64,000 bases of DNA from NCBI RefSeq assembly GCF_034387475.1, contig NZ_JAXCIL010000006.1, positions 1 to 64,000 on the forward strand, read 5' to 3'. This DNA comes from Pseudomonas sp. Teo4. GTDB lineage: Bacteria > Pseudomonadota > Gammaproteobacteria > Pseudomonadales > Pseudomonadaceae. Both the position numbers and the translations under genes were made by a program. The stretch's first letter is position 1; the number at the start of each line of letters is the position of its first letter. This document shows, piece by piece, positions 39,548 through 49,295 of this stretch. The notes below the pieces were generated by a model. That model did no database searches. It saw only the letters and a list, made by a program, of their open reading frames with translations, and was not told where the DNA came from.

Positions 39548-42034
39548 CTACCCGTGGGCGATATCCGCAGGCTCATCGCGGTGCAGCGCCACCTGGCGGA
39601 TCGACAGGCGCAGTTCTGCCGACAGCACACGTTTGGCAACACCTTCTGCCAATTCACCGAGCTTGTCGTGATAGCCCAGCTTGCCGCTGCTGTCCGGGCG
39701 CAGCACATCTTGTTCGATCAGGGTCTGGATGAAGTGGCGGAACAGAGTCTTGTCGAAGAACTCCGGGGCATTCAGTCCATGCAGGATCGACAGGCGCTGG
39801 GCCATCATCACGCACAGATCTTCCAGTTCTTCGGCGCTCAGGGTGTTCTGCCCACTGTTGAGTAGCAGTGAGGTGGCCATGTAGAAGCGCTGCAGGGTCT
39901 GGGTAATGGTTCTGGCGAGCAGGGTCAGCAAGACGAACTGCCGTGAGCTCGGTGCCGGGCGCATGTACACCTCGTTCTCCTGTCGCAGCAGGCCCTGCTC
40001 GACCAGCGCAGCCAGCCATTGGTCGATCACTTCGTCCAGTTGTTCAGGCGTCCAGCGCAGGAACAGCTCGGCCTGCAGATATGGATAGAGCGCGTGCACG
40101 TATTGGCCGAGCAGGTCGCGGCTCATGCGCGAGCTGCTGAGGAAGAAGCTTGCCAGCAGCGCGGGCAGGGCGAAGATGTGCAGGACGTTGTTGCGGTAAT
40201 AGGTCATCAAGACCGCGTTGGCTTCATCCAGATAGAGAATGCGGCCCAGCGCGTCCTTCTGTTCGGCGAGCAGGTCCATGCCGCGCACGTGTTCGATCAA
40301 GGCCTGGCCGTCGCCTTCGGGCAAGGTGGTGTGCTCGGAATAGGGCACCTGGCGCAGCAAGGCCAGGTACAGGTCGAGCACACGGGTCAGGGCACGTTCG
40401 TCCAGAGCCAGACGGCTGGTCGACAGCAGCGCCAGGGCCACCAGGTTGACCGGGTTGACCGCCGCCGCCTCGTTGAGGTGGCGAGCGACGGTCTCACCCA
40501 GGCGCGTGGTGGTCTCGTTGAGCCAGGCCGGGCGGAACTGCGGGCCCAGTTCCTGCTCGCGCCAGCCGGGCTGCTGCGCGTCCAGGAACCCAGCCAGGCG
40601 GATCGGCTCGCCGAAGTTGACGTATACCTGGCCAAAGCGCTGCTTCAGCGCGCCGAACACCTTGAAGATGTCGAAGATCGACTCTTTCTTCTTGCTGGCC
40701 CCACGCAGTTCGCCCAGGTAGGTACGGCCTTCGAGCACCCGCTCGTAACCGATGTACACCGGTACGAAAACGATTGGCGTGCGCGACGAACGCAGGAAGC
40801 TGCGCAGGGTGATGGCCAGCATCCCGGTGCGCGGTTGCAGCATGCGCCCTGTGCGCGAGCGGCCGCCCTCGACGAAGTACTCCACCGGGAAGCCCTTGGT
40901 GAACAGGGTGTGCAGGTATTCGTTGAACACGGCGGTGTACAGCGGGTTGCCCTTGAAGGTGCGGCGCATGAAGAATGCCCCGCCACGGCGCAACAGGCCG
41001 CCGATGACCGGCATGTTGAGGTTGATGCCGGCGGCGATGTGCGGCGGCGTCAGGCCGTTGCGGAACAGCAGGTAGGACAGCAACAGGTAGTCGATGTGGC
41101 TGCGATGGCAGGGGACGTAGATCACTTCGTGGCCGGGAGCGATGCCCTGGACCTGTTCGATATGGTTGACCTTGATGCCGTCGTAGATCTTGTTCCAGAA
41201 CCAGCTGAGCACCACTTCAAGGAAGCGGATGGCGGTGTAGGTGTAGTCCGAGGCGATTTCGTTGCCATAGCGCAGCGCCTGGGCCTCGGCCTTGGCGTAC
41301 GGAATGTTCTCGCGCTCGGCCTCGTCGCTGATGGCCTGGCGTACCAGTGGGTCGTGGACCAGGCCTTTGACCAGGTTGCGCCGGTGCGACAGGTCGGGGC
41401 CGATGACTGCCGTCTTGAGGTTGCGAAAGTGCACGCGCATCAGGCGTTGGGCCATGCGCACGGTGCGTTCGTGGCCTTTGTTGTGCTGCACCAGTTCACG
41501 CAGGTGAATGGGCGCGGAGAACTGCACGCGGGTCTTGCGCCCCAGAATGAGGATGGTCAGCAATCGGCGCAGGCGGCCGGTGACGGCCCAGCTGTCGGCG
41601 AACAGCAGTTTCCAGGGGCTGGATTCGCTGGCAGGGGTCTGGCCCCAGAACACGCTGACCGGGATGATCTGCGCATCTTCCTCGGCGTGCTGGCTCACGG
41701 CCGCGACCAGGCGCTCCAGGGTGGGCGGGGCGCCGCGTTTGTCCTGGCGGCCCAGCCAGTCCGGGTCGGGGGTGAGGTAGAAGAAGGCGGCAGGCTCGTG
41801 CAGGCTGCCCACGGTCACGGGCAGTACCGGGCGTGGCAGCCCAGCTTTGGTGCATTCGCGGTCGATCACGGCCAGGTCGGTGAGCGACGGCGATGGCAAG
41901 GCGTAGAACACCGGGCGACCGCGGTCGAGCTTGAGGGTCAAGGACGACTGGTTGATGGTCTCGGAGCGCACCCACAGGTAAAGCACGCGACGCAGGGCGC
42001 CGAAGATCAGGCGGCGCAGGGGGGAACGAGTCAT
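39548..42034 (-). CDS. plsB: Glycerol-3-phosphate 1-O-acyltransferase PlsB
   Basis: Inner-membrane enzyme that puts the first acyl chain on glycerol-3-phosphate in phospholipid synthesis; 828 residues, close to E. coli PlsB (about 807). The catalytic HX4D motif is [15 protein letters not shown], and the acyltransferase blocks [13 protein letters not shown] and [14 protein letters not shown] are clear. The ATG at 42034 is chosen over one 25 codons upstream because [16 protein letters not shown] matches the family start. The spacer to the cold-shock gene is 231 bases, divergent. Confidence 0.93.
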   Translation of the reverse strand: MTRSPLRRLIFGALRRVLYLWVRSETINQSSLTLKLDRGRPVFYALPSPSLTDLAVIDRECTKAGLPRPVLPVTVGSLHEPAAFFYLTPDPDWLGRQDKRGAPPTLERLVAAVSQHAEEDAQIIPVSVFWGQTPASESSPWKLLFADSWAVTGRLRRLLTILILGRKTRVQFSAPIHLRELVQHNKGHERTVRMAQRLMRVHFRNLKTAVIGPDLSHRRNLVKGLVHDPLVRQAISDEAERENIPYAKAEAQALRYGNEIASDYTYTAIRFLEVVLSWFWNKIYDGIKVNHIEQVQGIAPGHEVIYVPCHRSHIDYLLLSYLLFRNGLTPPHIAAGINLNMPVIGGLLRRGGAFFMRRTFKGNPLYTAVFNEYLHTLFTKGFPVEYFVEGGRSRTGRMLQPRTGMLAITLRSFLRSSRTPIVFVPVYIGYERVLEGRTYLGELRGASKKKESIFDIFKVFGALKQRFGQVYVNFGEPIRLAGFLDAQQPGWREQELGPQFRPAWLNETTTRLGETVARHLNEAAAVNPVNLVALALLSTSRLALDERALTRVLDLYLALLRQVPYSEHTTLPEGDGQALIEHVRGMDLLAEQKDALGRILYLDEANAVLMTYYRNNVLHIFALPALLASFFLSSSRMSRDLLGQYVHALYPYLQAELFLRWTPEQLDEVIDQWLAALVEQGLLRQENEVYMRPAPSSRQFVLLTLLARTITQTLQRFYMATSLLLNSGQNTLSAEELEDLCVMMAQRLSILHGLNAPEFFDKTLFRHFIQTLIEQDVLRPDSSGKLGYHDKLGELAEGVAKRVLSAELRLSIRQVALHRDEPADIAHG

Positions 42035-42157
42035 GGGGTGTGTGCCTTGGGTGTGAATTTCAGTGAATTTCCAGCCAGTTAGTCTGCCGTATCTGCGCAA
42101 GTTCGGCAAAATACGGTAATTGGCGGGGCAGTCATGAAATTTTTTTGTTCTGTGTCA

Positions 42158-42163
42158 TATACT
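42158..42163 (+). promoter_or_regulatory. Candidate -10 element of the cold-shock gene
   Basis: TATACT after an AT-rich stretch (AAATTTTTTTG) leaves a leader of about 100 bases before the cold-shock start. Long leaders are usual for cspA-type genes and can fold differently in the cold. No leader structure was tested. Confidence 0.4.
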
Positions 42164-42265
42164 CGGCCTGCCACTTGCAGGATATTTCGGCAAGCGGCGT
42201 CGGCACAGGTCAGTGACCCTGTGTCTGCAAGGCGATCTTCACAATAAAAATCCGGAGTAGTTCAG

Positions 42266-42475
42266 ATGTCGTCTCGTGAGACTGGGAATGTAAAGTGGTT
42301 CAACGATGCCAAAGGCTATGGCTTCATTCAGCGCGAAGGTGGTGCGGATGTATTCGTCCACTATCGGGCGATCCGCGGTGAGGGGCATCGTACCCTGGTC
42401 GAAGGTCAGCGGGTGGAATACGCCTGCGTGCAGGGCCAGAAAGGCCTGCAGGCCGAGGACGTAGTCGGGCTCTGA
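42266..42475 (+). CDS. Cold-shock domain protein
   Basis: 69-residue single cold-shock domain, a nucleic-acid chaperone. RNP1 is KGYGFIQ and RNP2 is VFVHY, with the usual N-terminal [11 protein letters not shown] and C-terminal AEDV. GGAG lies upstream of the ATG. Conserved aromatic residues for single-stranded nucleic-acid binding are present (Trp, Phe, Tyr, Phe, His). Whether it is cold-induced or constitutive cannot be told from sequence. Confidence 0.92.
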   Translation: MSSRETGNVKWFNDAKGYGFIQREGGADVFVHYRAIRGEGHRTLVEGQRVEYACVQGQKGLQAEDVVGL

Positions 42476-42485
42476 GCCCCGGGTT

Positions 42486-42530
42486 GTAGGAGCTGGCTTG
42501 CCGGCGATCACCAGCCAAGCCAGCTCCTAC
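42486..42530. repeat. Inverted repeat with REP core
   Basis: GTAGGAGCTGGCTTG and CAAGCCAGCTCCTAC, perfect 15-base arms around 15 bases, 10 bases after the cold-shock stop. It can act as a bidirectional terminator for the two convergent genes. Confidence 0.75.
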
Positions 42531-42541
42531 CCAGAAAGTGT

Positions 42542-42916
42542 TCAAGTACGCCAGGTGATCTCTTCTTCACCGTCGGCGCTGATGCGGACCCAGCGGTCGG
42601 CATCTTCTTCACCATCTTCCTCTACCCAGCCACCCGGCGCACAGCGCACTTCCACGCCCAGGGCAACGAATGCAGCGCGGGCGCATGCGACGTCATCGTC
42701 CCATGGGGTCTGGTCACTCTCCAGATACAAGCTGTTCCATTTCCCTACAGCCTTGGGTAGCCAGGTGACTGGAATGTTACCGGCCTTGCACTTGAAGGTC
42801 TGGCCTTTCTGTTGCCAGTCGCTGCAAGGGCCGATTGCCTGGCCTAGCCACTCGGCAATCTGCTTGTGGTCGACGTCGGCGTCCTTCAGGTAAATCTCGA
42901 TATCAGGTTGGCGCAT
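42542..42916 (-). CDS. Conserved hypothetical protein
   Basis: 124-residue acidic cytosolic protein, not recognised by function. It contains two cysteine-bearing segments (GPCSDWQQKGQTFKC and EVRCAPGGW) and a very acidic C-terminus (EEDGEEDADRWVRISADGEE). The tryptophan-rich middle (VTWLPKAVGKWNSLYLESDQ) suggests a compact beta fold. It begins 17 bases after rlmA (same strand, downstream), so it may be part of the dapE-rlmA transcript. Confidence 0.7.
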   Translation of the reverse strand: MRQPDIEIYLKDADVDHKQIAEWLGQAIGPCSDWQQKGQTFKCKAGNIPVTWLPKAVGKWNSLYLESDQTPWDDDVACARAAFVALGVEVRCAPGGWVEEDGEEDADRWVRISADGEEEITWRT

Positions 42917-42933
42917 AAGGGCTCCGGGTTTGC

Positions 42934-43746
42934 TCAGTCTTGGCGCACGAAATAGTCATACCGCATGGATACCGTCACCTCGAACGGCTCGGGCTGGTCG
43001 ATTACCCGCGCCCGTTTTTCGGCGCTGGCGCGCCAGCCGTGCGGGGTCATGGCCAGCAGGTCGGCACGGGCTTTGGGGTCGGCCAGGCTCAGACGGAACT
43101 CGAGGATTTCGCTGTGGGCATGGGCCATGCCCTCCGGCACCAGGGCCAGATGCTTGTCGTCGGCGTAGGGGCGTACTTCATCGTAGAGCACTTCGCGCAA
43201 TTCCATCAGGTGGCCGCTGGTGGGGCCAACTCGCATCAGACCGCCGCCCGGGCTGAGCAGGCGTTTGGCTTCGGCCCAGTCCAGCGGGCTGAATACACTG
43301 GCGATGAACTGGCAGCTGGCGTCCAGCAGTGGCACGCGGGCCATGCTGGCGACCATCCAGGTGACTGACGGCTCACGGCGGCAGGCACGCTTGACGGCTT
43401 CCCGGGAAATGTCCAGGGCGTAACCGTCGGCGGCCGGCAGTGCCTGGGCGATTTGCGCGGTGTAATAGCCTTCGCCGCAGCCGATGTCCAGCCAGGCGCC
43501 GGGCTGGCGCTCGGCAGCCAGTTCAGCCAGGCGGCGCGCCACCGGGGCGTAGTGCCCGGCGTCGAGGAAGTCGCGGCGTGCCTCGACCATGGCCTGGTTA
43601 TCGCCTGGGTCGCGGCTGTTCTTGTGCTGCACCGGCAGCAGGTTGAGGTAACCCTGGCGGGCGCGGTCGAAACGGTGCCCCGCAGGGCACACGACGCCAT
43701 TGTCGAGCCGCGTCAGGGCGGCCTGGCAGAGAGGGCAGGCAAGCAT
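42934..43746 (-). CDS. rlmA: 23S rRNA (guanine-745-N1)-methyltransferase RlmA
   Basis: Modifies G745 of 23S rRNA; 270 residues. The N-terminal zinc finger is visible as Cys4, Cys7, Cys20 and His24 (CPLCQ, VVCPAGH). The SAM motif is WLDIGCGEGYYTAQIA. GYALDISREAVKRAC follows. The start codon overlaps the stop of dapE by one base (TGATG), so translation is coupled. Rlm genes with a linked metabolic gene are common in pseudomonads, but no functional tie between dapE and rlmA is known. Confidence 0.93.
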   Translation of the reverse strand: MLACPLCQAALTRLDNGVVCPAGHRFDRARQGYLNLLPVQHKNSRDPGDNQAMVEARRDFLDAGHYAPVARRLAELAAERQPGAWLDIGCGEGYYTAQIAQALPAADGYALDISREAVKRACRREPSVTWMVASMARVPLLDASCQFIASVFSPLDWAEAKRLLSPGGGLMRVGPTSGHLMELREVLYDEVRPYADDKHLALVPEGMAHAHSEILEFRLSLADPKARADLLAMTPHGWRASAEKRARVIDQPEPFEVTVSMRYDYFVRQD

Positions 43747-44897
43747 CAGGCGAGCAACCGGACCAGGGTCTGGTAGTAAATCTCGGTCAGCAGGTCGAGG
43801 TCGCTGGCCAGGATTCGCTCATCTACCTGGTGGATGGTGGCGTTCACCGGGCCCAGTTCGACGACCTGGGTGCCCATGGTGGCGATGAAGCGGCCATCCG
43901 AGGTGCCGCCGCTGGTGGACGGTTGGGTATCGCGGCCGGTGACGCCTTTGATGCTGGCCGACACGGCATCCAGCAACTCGCCTGGTTCGGTGAGGAACGG
44001 CAGGCCGGACAGCGCCCAGTCGATCGACCACTCCAGTTCGTGCTTGTCGAGGATTGCCGAAACACGAGCCTGCAGGCCTTCGACGGTCGACTCGGTGGAG
44101 AAGCGGAAGTTGAACAGCGCGGTCAGCTCGCCCGGCACGACGTTGGTGGCGCCGGTGCCGGAGTTGAGGTTGGAAATCTGGAAACTGGTGGGCGGGAAGA
44201 ACGCGTTGCCTTCGTCCCAGTGCTCGGCAGCCAGCTCAGCCAAGGCCGGTGCGGCCAGGTGAATCGGGTTACGGGCCAGGTGCGGGTAGGCCACATGGCC
44301 CTGCTTGCCACGCACGGTCAGCTTGGCGCCGAGCGAGCCGCGACGGCCGTTCTTGACCACGTCACCGAGCAGGGTGGTGCTCGACGGTTCACCGACAATG
44401 CACCAGTCCAGGCGTTCGTTGCGCGCCTTCAGGCGCTCGACCACAGCCTTGGTACCGTGGTGGGCCGGGCCTTCCTCGTCGCTGGTGATCAGGAAAGCGA
44501 CCTTACCGCGGTGGTTCGGGTAATCCTGCACGAAGCGCTCGCTGGCGATCACCATGGAGGCCAGGCTGCCTTTCATGTCGGCGGCGCCCCGGCCGCAGAG
44601 CATGCCGTCGGCATCGATCAGGGCTTCGAAAGGCTCATGCTGCCACTGCTGCACCGGGCCGGTGGGGACCACGTCGGTGTGGCCGGCGAAGCACAGCACC
44701 GGGCCTTCCTGAGTGCCGTGGGTGGCCCAGAAGTTGTCGACGTCCTCGATGCGCATCGGCTCAAGCTGGAAGCCGACGGCGCCCAGGCGGTTCATCATCT
44801 GCGCCTGGCAGTCGGCGTCGACGGGGGTGACCGAGGGACGACGGATCAGGTCGCAGGCCAGTTGAAGGGTAGGCGAGAGCTCGGCTGGGGCCGTCAT
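43746..44897 (-). CDS. dapE: Succinyl-diaminopimelate desuccinylase DapE
   Basis: Zinc peptidase-like enzyme that releases succinate and LL-diaminopimelate in lysine and cell-wall synthesis; 383 residues. Metal ligands are His73 (AGHTDVV), Asp107 (GRGAADMKG), Glu142 with catalytic Glu141 ([11 protein letters not shown]), and Glu170 (IVGEPSS), plus a C-terminal His. Together with dapD and dapC in the same window, most of the succinylase branch is close by but not in one operon. Confidence 0.95.
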   Translation of the reverse strand: MTAPAELSPTLQLACDLIRRPSVTPVDADCQAQMMNRLGAVGFQLEPMRIEDVDNFWATHGTQEGPVLCFAGHTDVVPTGPVQQWQHEPFEALIDADGMLCGRGAADMKGSLASMVIASERFVQDYPNHRGKVAFLITSDEEGPAHHGTKAVVERLKARNERLDWCIVGEPSSTTLLGDVVKNGRRGSLGAKLTVRGKQGHVAYPHLARNPIHLAAPALAELAAEHWDEGNAFFPPTSFQISNLNSGTGATNVVPGELTALFNFRFSTESTVEGLQARVSAILDKHELEWSIDWALSGLPFLTEPGELLDAVSASIKGVTGRDTQPSTSGGTSDGRFIATMGTQVVELGPVNATIHQVDERILASDLDLLTEIYYQTLVRLLA

Positions 44898-44977
44898 GGG
44901 GGACTCCGGGGCAAGGCAAGGCGGGGAAAACTGAGGGGCGTTATCTTATATCAAACAAGGTGGGTCGGCACGGGGCA

Positions 44978-45119
44978 ATCGCCGGCAAGCCCGCTCCCAC
45001 AGGCTGGCAGTGAGCCCTTGTGGGAGCAACTGTCTTGAGTTGCCTGTACCGCCCCATCGCCGGCAAGCCGGCTCCTACAGGCTGGCAGTGAGCCCTTGTG
45101 GGAGCCGGCTTGCCGGCGA
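44978..45119. repeat. Compound REP block with a 50-base tandem duplication
   Basis: A 50-base unit (REP plus linker with GGCTGGCAGTGAGCC) occurs at 44978-45027 and again at 45056-45105, 78 bases apart, with two differences. The second copy completes a REPIN by its inverted partner ending at 45119; the first copy lacks a full right-hand REP. It fills most of the dapE to glucan-synthase gap. Confidence 0.88.
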
Positions 45120-45144
45120 TAGGTCTGCAAGGCAGCCCAAGAAA

Positions 45145-47736
45145 TCAGGCCTCCTGCGGCTCTGCGATCTTGTCCGCTGGCTTGGGCAACGATGACAAAA
45201 ACGCCATCACCAACGCCGCCAGATACGGCAACGACTGCACCAGCAGCATCGCCACCCAGAAACGCATGTCCGAACTCGGCAGCCCCTGCACCAGGTAGAT
45301 CCCGGCCGCAGCGCCCCACAGCAACAGCATGATGAACAGCTCTTCCCGCGCCTCGGAAATCGCCACCATCAGCCCATGGCTGTCGGCATTCTTCGGTGTG
45401 CGGAAGAACGGCATGCTGCTGGTGAAGAACCCGTACAGCACCGCCTTGGCAATGGTGTGCGACAGCGCCAAGCCAGCCAGCGCCGCAGCGAAGGCGTCCT
45501 TGAGGTTGACGCCGACCGCCCGTCGGTAGAGGAAGATGATCTTGCCAACCTTGAAGAAGAACAGCGCCAGCGGCGGGATGGCGAAGATCATCAGCGGTGG
45601 GTCGACCCGGTGCGGCACGATGATCATCGCCGCCGACCATAGCAGTGCGCCGACGGTGAAGAAGATGTTCATGCCATCGGCGATCCATGGCAGCCAGCCG
45701 GCCAGGAAGTGGTAGCGCTGGCCACGGGTCAGTTCGCTGTCCTTGCCCCGTAGCAACGCGCTGGCGTGGTGCTTGATGATCTGGATGGCGCCATAGGCCC
45801 AGCGGAAGCGCTGTTTCTTGAAGTCGATGAAGGTGTCGGGCATCAGGCCCTTGCCGTAGCTGTTGTGGGCATAGGCTGCCGACAGGCCCTTCTCGAATAC
45901 GCGCAGCCCCAGCTCGGCATCTTCGCAGATGCACCATTCGGCCCAGCCCAGCTCTTCCAGCACGCTGCGCCGGGTCATGGTCATGGTGCCGTGCTGGATG
46001 ATCGCGTCGCGGTCGTTGCGGGTGACCATGCCGATGTGGAAGAAGCCCTTGTACTCGCTGTAGCAGAGCTTCTTGAAGGCACTTTCGTGTTGGTCGCGGT
46101 AATCCTGGGGCGACTGCACCACGGCGATTTTGGGGTCGGCGAAGTGCGGCACCATATGCTTGAGCCAATTGCGGTCGACGCAGTAGTCCGAGTCGATGAC
46201 CGCGATCACTTCGGCGTCCTTGGCCGTGTGCGGAATCAGGTAATTGAGCGCGCCGCCCTTGAAGCCAGCCAGCGGGGCGACGTGGAAGAACTTGAAGCGC
46301 TCGCCCAGTTTCTCGCAGTGGGCCTTGAGCGGCTCCCATACGGCGGGGTCTTTGGTGTTGTTGTCGATCACCAGCACTTCATAGTCCGGGTAATCCAGCG
46401 CGGCCAGGGCATCGAGGGTCTGCTTGACCATTTCCGGCGGCTCGTTGTAGCACGGTACATGCACCGAAACCTTCGGCCGATAGGCGCTATCGGCCTGCAC
46501 CGGCAGGAACTCGCGACGACGCTTGTGAATCCAGACCGCCTCGGCCAGCTCATGGGCTTCGGTCAGCAGGACGATGAACACCCCCATGGCGCCGAGCGCC
46601 AGCAGCACACCCACGGTGAGGCTGAACCAGGTGCTGTACTGCTGGCTGTAGTCGTATGCGATCCATACCAGCACCGACCCGCACAGGAAGGTGATGAAGG
46701 TGAGGAAAGTGCGCCCGCGCTGGCGCAAGGCCGAGCCATCGATCAGCAGTACGGTGAGCGCGATCATCGCCAGCACTACCGAGGCGACTGCCAAGGCTCG
46801 CCACTGCGGGATCGCCACCACCGGCCCGTCGAAGTTGAATTTCTGCTGGCGTTCGGCGTTGAAGACCCCCCAATAGGCGCCCACCGACCCTTCGTCGCTG
46901 GCCTTCCAGGGTTGGTCATAGGCCTCGATGACGAAGTAGTTGTAGCCGCGCCGGTTCAACGTATTGACCAGCGTGCGCAAGTAGATGGCCTGGTCGGCCT
47001 GTGTGGCGTCGGCACCGCCGCGCATGCGGCCATTACTTGGCCAACCCACTTCCGACAGCAACAGTGGTTTGCGCGGGAACTGCTGTTTGAGCTCACGGGC
47101 GCGGTCGAGCACGAACTTGACCGAGTCCTTCATCGGGACGAATTCCCAATAGGGCAAGATGTGCGCGGCAATCAGGTCGACATGCTTGGCAATTTCCGGG
47201 TGTTCCTTCCAGATGTGCCATTGTTCACTGGTGGTGACCGGCACCTTCACTGCCGCACGTACCCGGTCCAGGTACTGGATGAGCGCCTCGGGCGTGACCT
47301 CTTCGCGGAACAGTGCCTCGTTGCCCACGACCACACGGACTACGCTGCGTGTGTTGTTGGCCAGCTCGATGGCTTTGGTGATTTCGCGTTCGTTGCGCTC
47401 CAGGTCCGGGCTGATCCAGATTCCCAAGGTAACGCGCAAACCAAGCTCTTCGGCCAGGCGTGGGATCTCGGCCTGGGTGCCCTCGACGGTGTAGATGCGG
47501 ATGCTGTCGGTCAGCTTGCTCATCTGCTCCAGGTCTTGGCGTATTTCATCGTCGCTGGGGTACTGGCCTTTTTGCGGGCTCTCCCCGAGGCGGAATGGCG
47601 AGTACGAGAAACCGGAGATCTGCTCGGGCCAGGCAGGCGCGGAGACCGGGCGGTTGATCAGCGCCCAGAACCCGGTGAACAGCGCGGCAATGGCCAGGAC
47701 CACCACCAGGTTGAGGCCGAATTTGCGTGAAGACAT
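45145..47736 (-). CDS. ndvB: Membrane beta-glucan synthase, GH17-GT2 fusion (NdvB-like)
   Basis: 863-residue inner-membrane protein that should make beta-1,3-linked glucans. An N-terminal membrane helix (LVVVLAIAALFTGFWAL) is followed by a GH17-type domain: acid/base region VVVGNEALF and nucleophile region LLSEVGWPSNG. Several membrane helices follow, then a GT2 domain with the DxD-type motif AVIDSDYCVDRNW, the EDAELGLRVFEKG loop and QRFRWAYGA, then more helices. In P. aeruginosa NdvB lies next to dapE and makes cyclic glucans linked to biofilm antibiotic tolerance. The symbol rests on domains and gene order. Confidence 0.87.
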   Translation of the reverse strand: MSSRKFGLNLVVVLAIAALFTGFWALINRPVSAPAWPEQISGFSYSPFRLGESPQKGQYPSDDEIRQDLEQMSKLTDSIRIYTVEGTQAEIPRLAEELGLRVTLGIWISPDLERNEREITKAIELANNTRSVVRVVVGNEALFREEVTPEALIQYLDRVRAAVKVPVTTSEQWHIWKEHPEIAKHVDLIAAHILPYWEFVPMKDSVKFVLDRARELKQQFPRKPLLLSEVGWPSNGRMRGGADATQADQAIYLRTLVNTLNRRGYNYFVIEAYDQPWKASDEGSVGAYWGVFNAERQQKFNFDGPVVAIPQWRALAVASVVLAMIALTVLLIDGSALRQRGRTFLTFITFLCGSVLVWIAYDYSQQYSTWFSLTVGVLLALGAMGVFIVLLTEAHELAEAVWIHKRRREFLPVQADSAYRPKVSVHVPCYNEPPEMVKQTLDALAALDYPDYEVLVIDNNTKDPAVWEPLKAHCEKLGERFKFFHVAPLAGFKGGALNYLIPHTAKDAEVIAVIDSDYCVDRNWLKHMVPHFADPKIAVVQSPQDYRDQHESAFKKLCYSEYKGFFHIGMVTRNDRDAIIQHGTMTMTRRSVLEELGWAEWCICEDAELGLRVFEKGLSAAYAHNSYGKGLMPDTFIDFKKQRFRWAYGAIQIIKHHASALLRGKDSELTRGQRYHFLAGWLPWIADGMNIFFTVGALLWSAAMIIVPHRVDPPLMIFAIPPLALFFFKVGKIIFLYRRAVGVNLKDAFAAALAGLALSHTIAKAVLYGFFTSSMPFFRTPKNADSHGLMVAISEAREELFIMLLLWGAAAGIYLVQGLPSSDMRFWVAMLLVQSLPYLAALVMAFLSSLPKPADKIAEPQEA

Positions 47737-47824
47737 CGTCGTCCATTTCTGTAAAAGGGATAGGACATTAAAGCAGGGTTGCCAGGCACTTTCCTAACGA
47801 TGGAGGCCGCAAGCGCTCTTGGCC

Positions 47825-47830
47825 TATAAT
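47825..47830 (+). promoter_or_regulatory. Candidate -10 element of tcdA
   Basis: TATAAT, a perfect -10, lies 28 bases before the tcdA start in the 121-base gap divergent from ndvB. No -35 match is seen. Confidence 0.45.
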
Positions 47831-47857
47831 GCGCGCCGGTTTTTTCGGGGTACCAAC

Positions 47858-48667
47858 ATGAGCACAGAAGATCCACGCTTTGCCGGCGTTGCCCGGCTGT
47901 ACGGCGACGAAGGCCTGCAACGGCTGAGCCGCGCCCATGTGGCGGTCGTCGGCATCGGCGGGGTCGGCTCATGGGCGGCCGAAGCCCTGGCCCGCAGCGG
48001 CGTGGGTGAGATCACCCTGTTCGACCTGGACGACGTGTGTGTCAGCAACACCAACCGCCAGGCCCATGCCCTGGAAGGGCAGGTGGGGCGGCCAAAAGTC
48101 GAGGTAATGGCCGAGCGCCTGCGGGCGATCAACCCCGCGTGCACGGTGCACGCGGTGGCGGATTTCGTCACCCGCGACACCATGGCCGAATACATCACCG
48201 AGCAGATGGACTGCGTCATCGACTGCATCGACAGCGTGATGGCCAAGGCCGCGTTGATTGCCTGGTGCCGTCGGCGCAAGATCGCCATCGTCACCACCGG
48301 TGGTGCCGGTGGTCAGATCGACCCGACCCAGATCCAGATCGGCGACCTCAACAAGACCTTCAACGACCCGCTGGCCTCGCGGGTACGTTCGACCCTGCGC
48401 CGTGACTATAACTTCTCGCGCAACGTAAGCCGCAACTATGGCGTGCCTTGCGTGTTCTCCAGCGAACAGCTGCGCTACCCGAAAGGCGATGGCAGCGTGT
48501 GCCTGCAGAAGAGTTTTGTCGGTGAAGGCGTGCGCCTGGACTGCGCCGGGGGCTTTGGCGCGGTGATGATGGTGACCGCGACGTTCGGCATGGTGGCGGC
48601 GAGCAAGGCGGTGGAGAAACTGGTGGCGGGGGCGCGGCGGCCGTCGGAGCGGGTCAAGCCGGAATAG
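47858..48667 (+). CDS. tcdA: tRNA threonylcarbamoyladenosine dehydratase TcdA (CsdL)
   Basis: E1-like enzyme that uses ATP to cyclise t6A to ct6A on tRNA; 269 residues. The nucleotide-binding motif is VVGIGGVGSWAAEALA, followed by LFDLDDVCVSNTNRQ, both typical of ThiF/MoeB-like proteins. A conserved segment GVPCVFSSEQLRYP lies near the C-terminus. In E. coli it works with CsdA and CsdE as sulfur donors in some reactions, and here their genes sit just downstream on the opposite strand. Confidence 0.93.
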   Translation: MSTEDPRFAGVARLYGDEGLQRLSRAHVAVVGIGGVGSWAAEALARSGVGEITLFDLDDVCVSNTNRQAHALEGQVGRPKVEVMAERLRAINPACTVHAVADFVTRDTMAEYITEQMDCVIDCIDSVMAKAALIAWCRRRKIAIVTTGGAGGQIDPTQIQIGDLNKTFNDPLASRVRSTLRRDYNFSRNVSRNYGVPCVFSSEQLRYPKGDGSVCLQKSFVGEGVRLDCAGGFGAVMMVTATFGMVAASKAVEKLVAGARRPSERVKPE

Positions 48668-48679
48668 ATTGCGTAGACT

Positions 48680-48880
48680 TCTTCGCGGGCAAGCCCGCTC
48701 CTATCAAACAACAGCTATTTCATTGATTTGGTGAGAGATCCGTGGGAGCTGGCGCAGCCTGCGATCGAGGGCGAAGCCCTCGCATGATCGCGAACTAGGG
48801 CTGCTATGCAGCCCATCGCAGGCTGCGCCGGCTCCCACTGGGTCGCGTAACCCTGTGGGAGCCGGCTTGCCGGCGATGGG
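48680..48880. repeat. Complex REP cluster with a 24-base inverted repeat
   Basis: Three elements in 200 bases: a REP at 48680-48702 (TTCGCGGGCAAGCCCGCTCC), a 24-base inverted repeat at 48742-48765 and 48815-48838 (one mismatch), and a REP at 48851-48880. The loop of the inverted repeat holds two smaller hairpins (GAGGGCGAAGCCCTC, GGGCTGCTATGCAGCCC), so a cruciform or cloverleaf-like RNA can form. It fills the gap between the convergent tcdA and csdE genes. Confidence 0.88.
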
Positions 48881-48881
48881 T

Positions 48882-49295
48882 TCAAGGCAGATTCAGAGCC
48901 AACTCAGCCATCCGTTGCAGCACCGCATGTAACCCGTTACTGCGCGAAGGCGACAACTGCCGCTCCAGGCCCAATTGGGTGAACCAGGCGCGCAAGTCCA
49001 GGTTGGCAAGGTCTTGACTGGACAGCCCTTGAACCCGCACCAGCAGCAGCGCCAGCAATCCACGCAACAACCGGGCATCGCTGGCAGCCTTGAACCGCCA
49101 TTGGCCGTCGACCTGGCTGGCCACCAGCCACACCAAGCTCTCGCAACCATGCACCCGATTGCTCTCGGTCTTGTCAGCGTCCTCCAGCGGCTCCAGGCGA
49201 TCGCCCCACTGCATCAGCAGGCGTGCGCGCTGCTCCCAGCCGCGCGCCTGCTCGAAACTGTCCAGCGCCTGTTGCGCTTGTTCAGGCAGGCTCAT
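48882..49295 (-). CDS. csdE: Sulfur acceptor protein CsdE (SufE family)
   Basis: 137-residue SufE-family protein that takes sulfur from the cysteine desulfurase CsdA. The acceptor cysteine is Cys51 in RVHGCESLVWL, the family signature. The start at 49295 overlaps the csdA stop by four bases (ATGA), so both are translated together. The reading frame runs further upstream but there it lies inside csdA. Confidence 0.92.
   Translation of the reverse strand: MSLPEQAQQALDSFEQARGWEQRARLLMQWGDRLEPLEDADKTESNRVHGCESLVWLVASQVDGQWRFKAASDARLLRGLLALLLVRVQGLSSQDLANLDLRAWFTQLGLERQLSPSRSNGLHAVLQRMAELALNLP

Noticed and set aside
40019..42082. 687-codon plus-strand frame opposite plsB
   Set aside because: Antisense shadow of plsB with low-complexity composition and no ribosome binding site.
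44978..45119. CRISPR-like repeat array
   Set aside because: Only two direct copies, palindromic REP content, no regular spacers and no cas genes.
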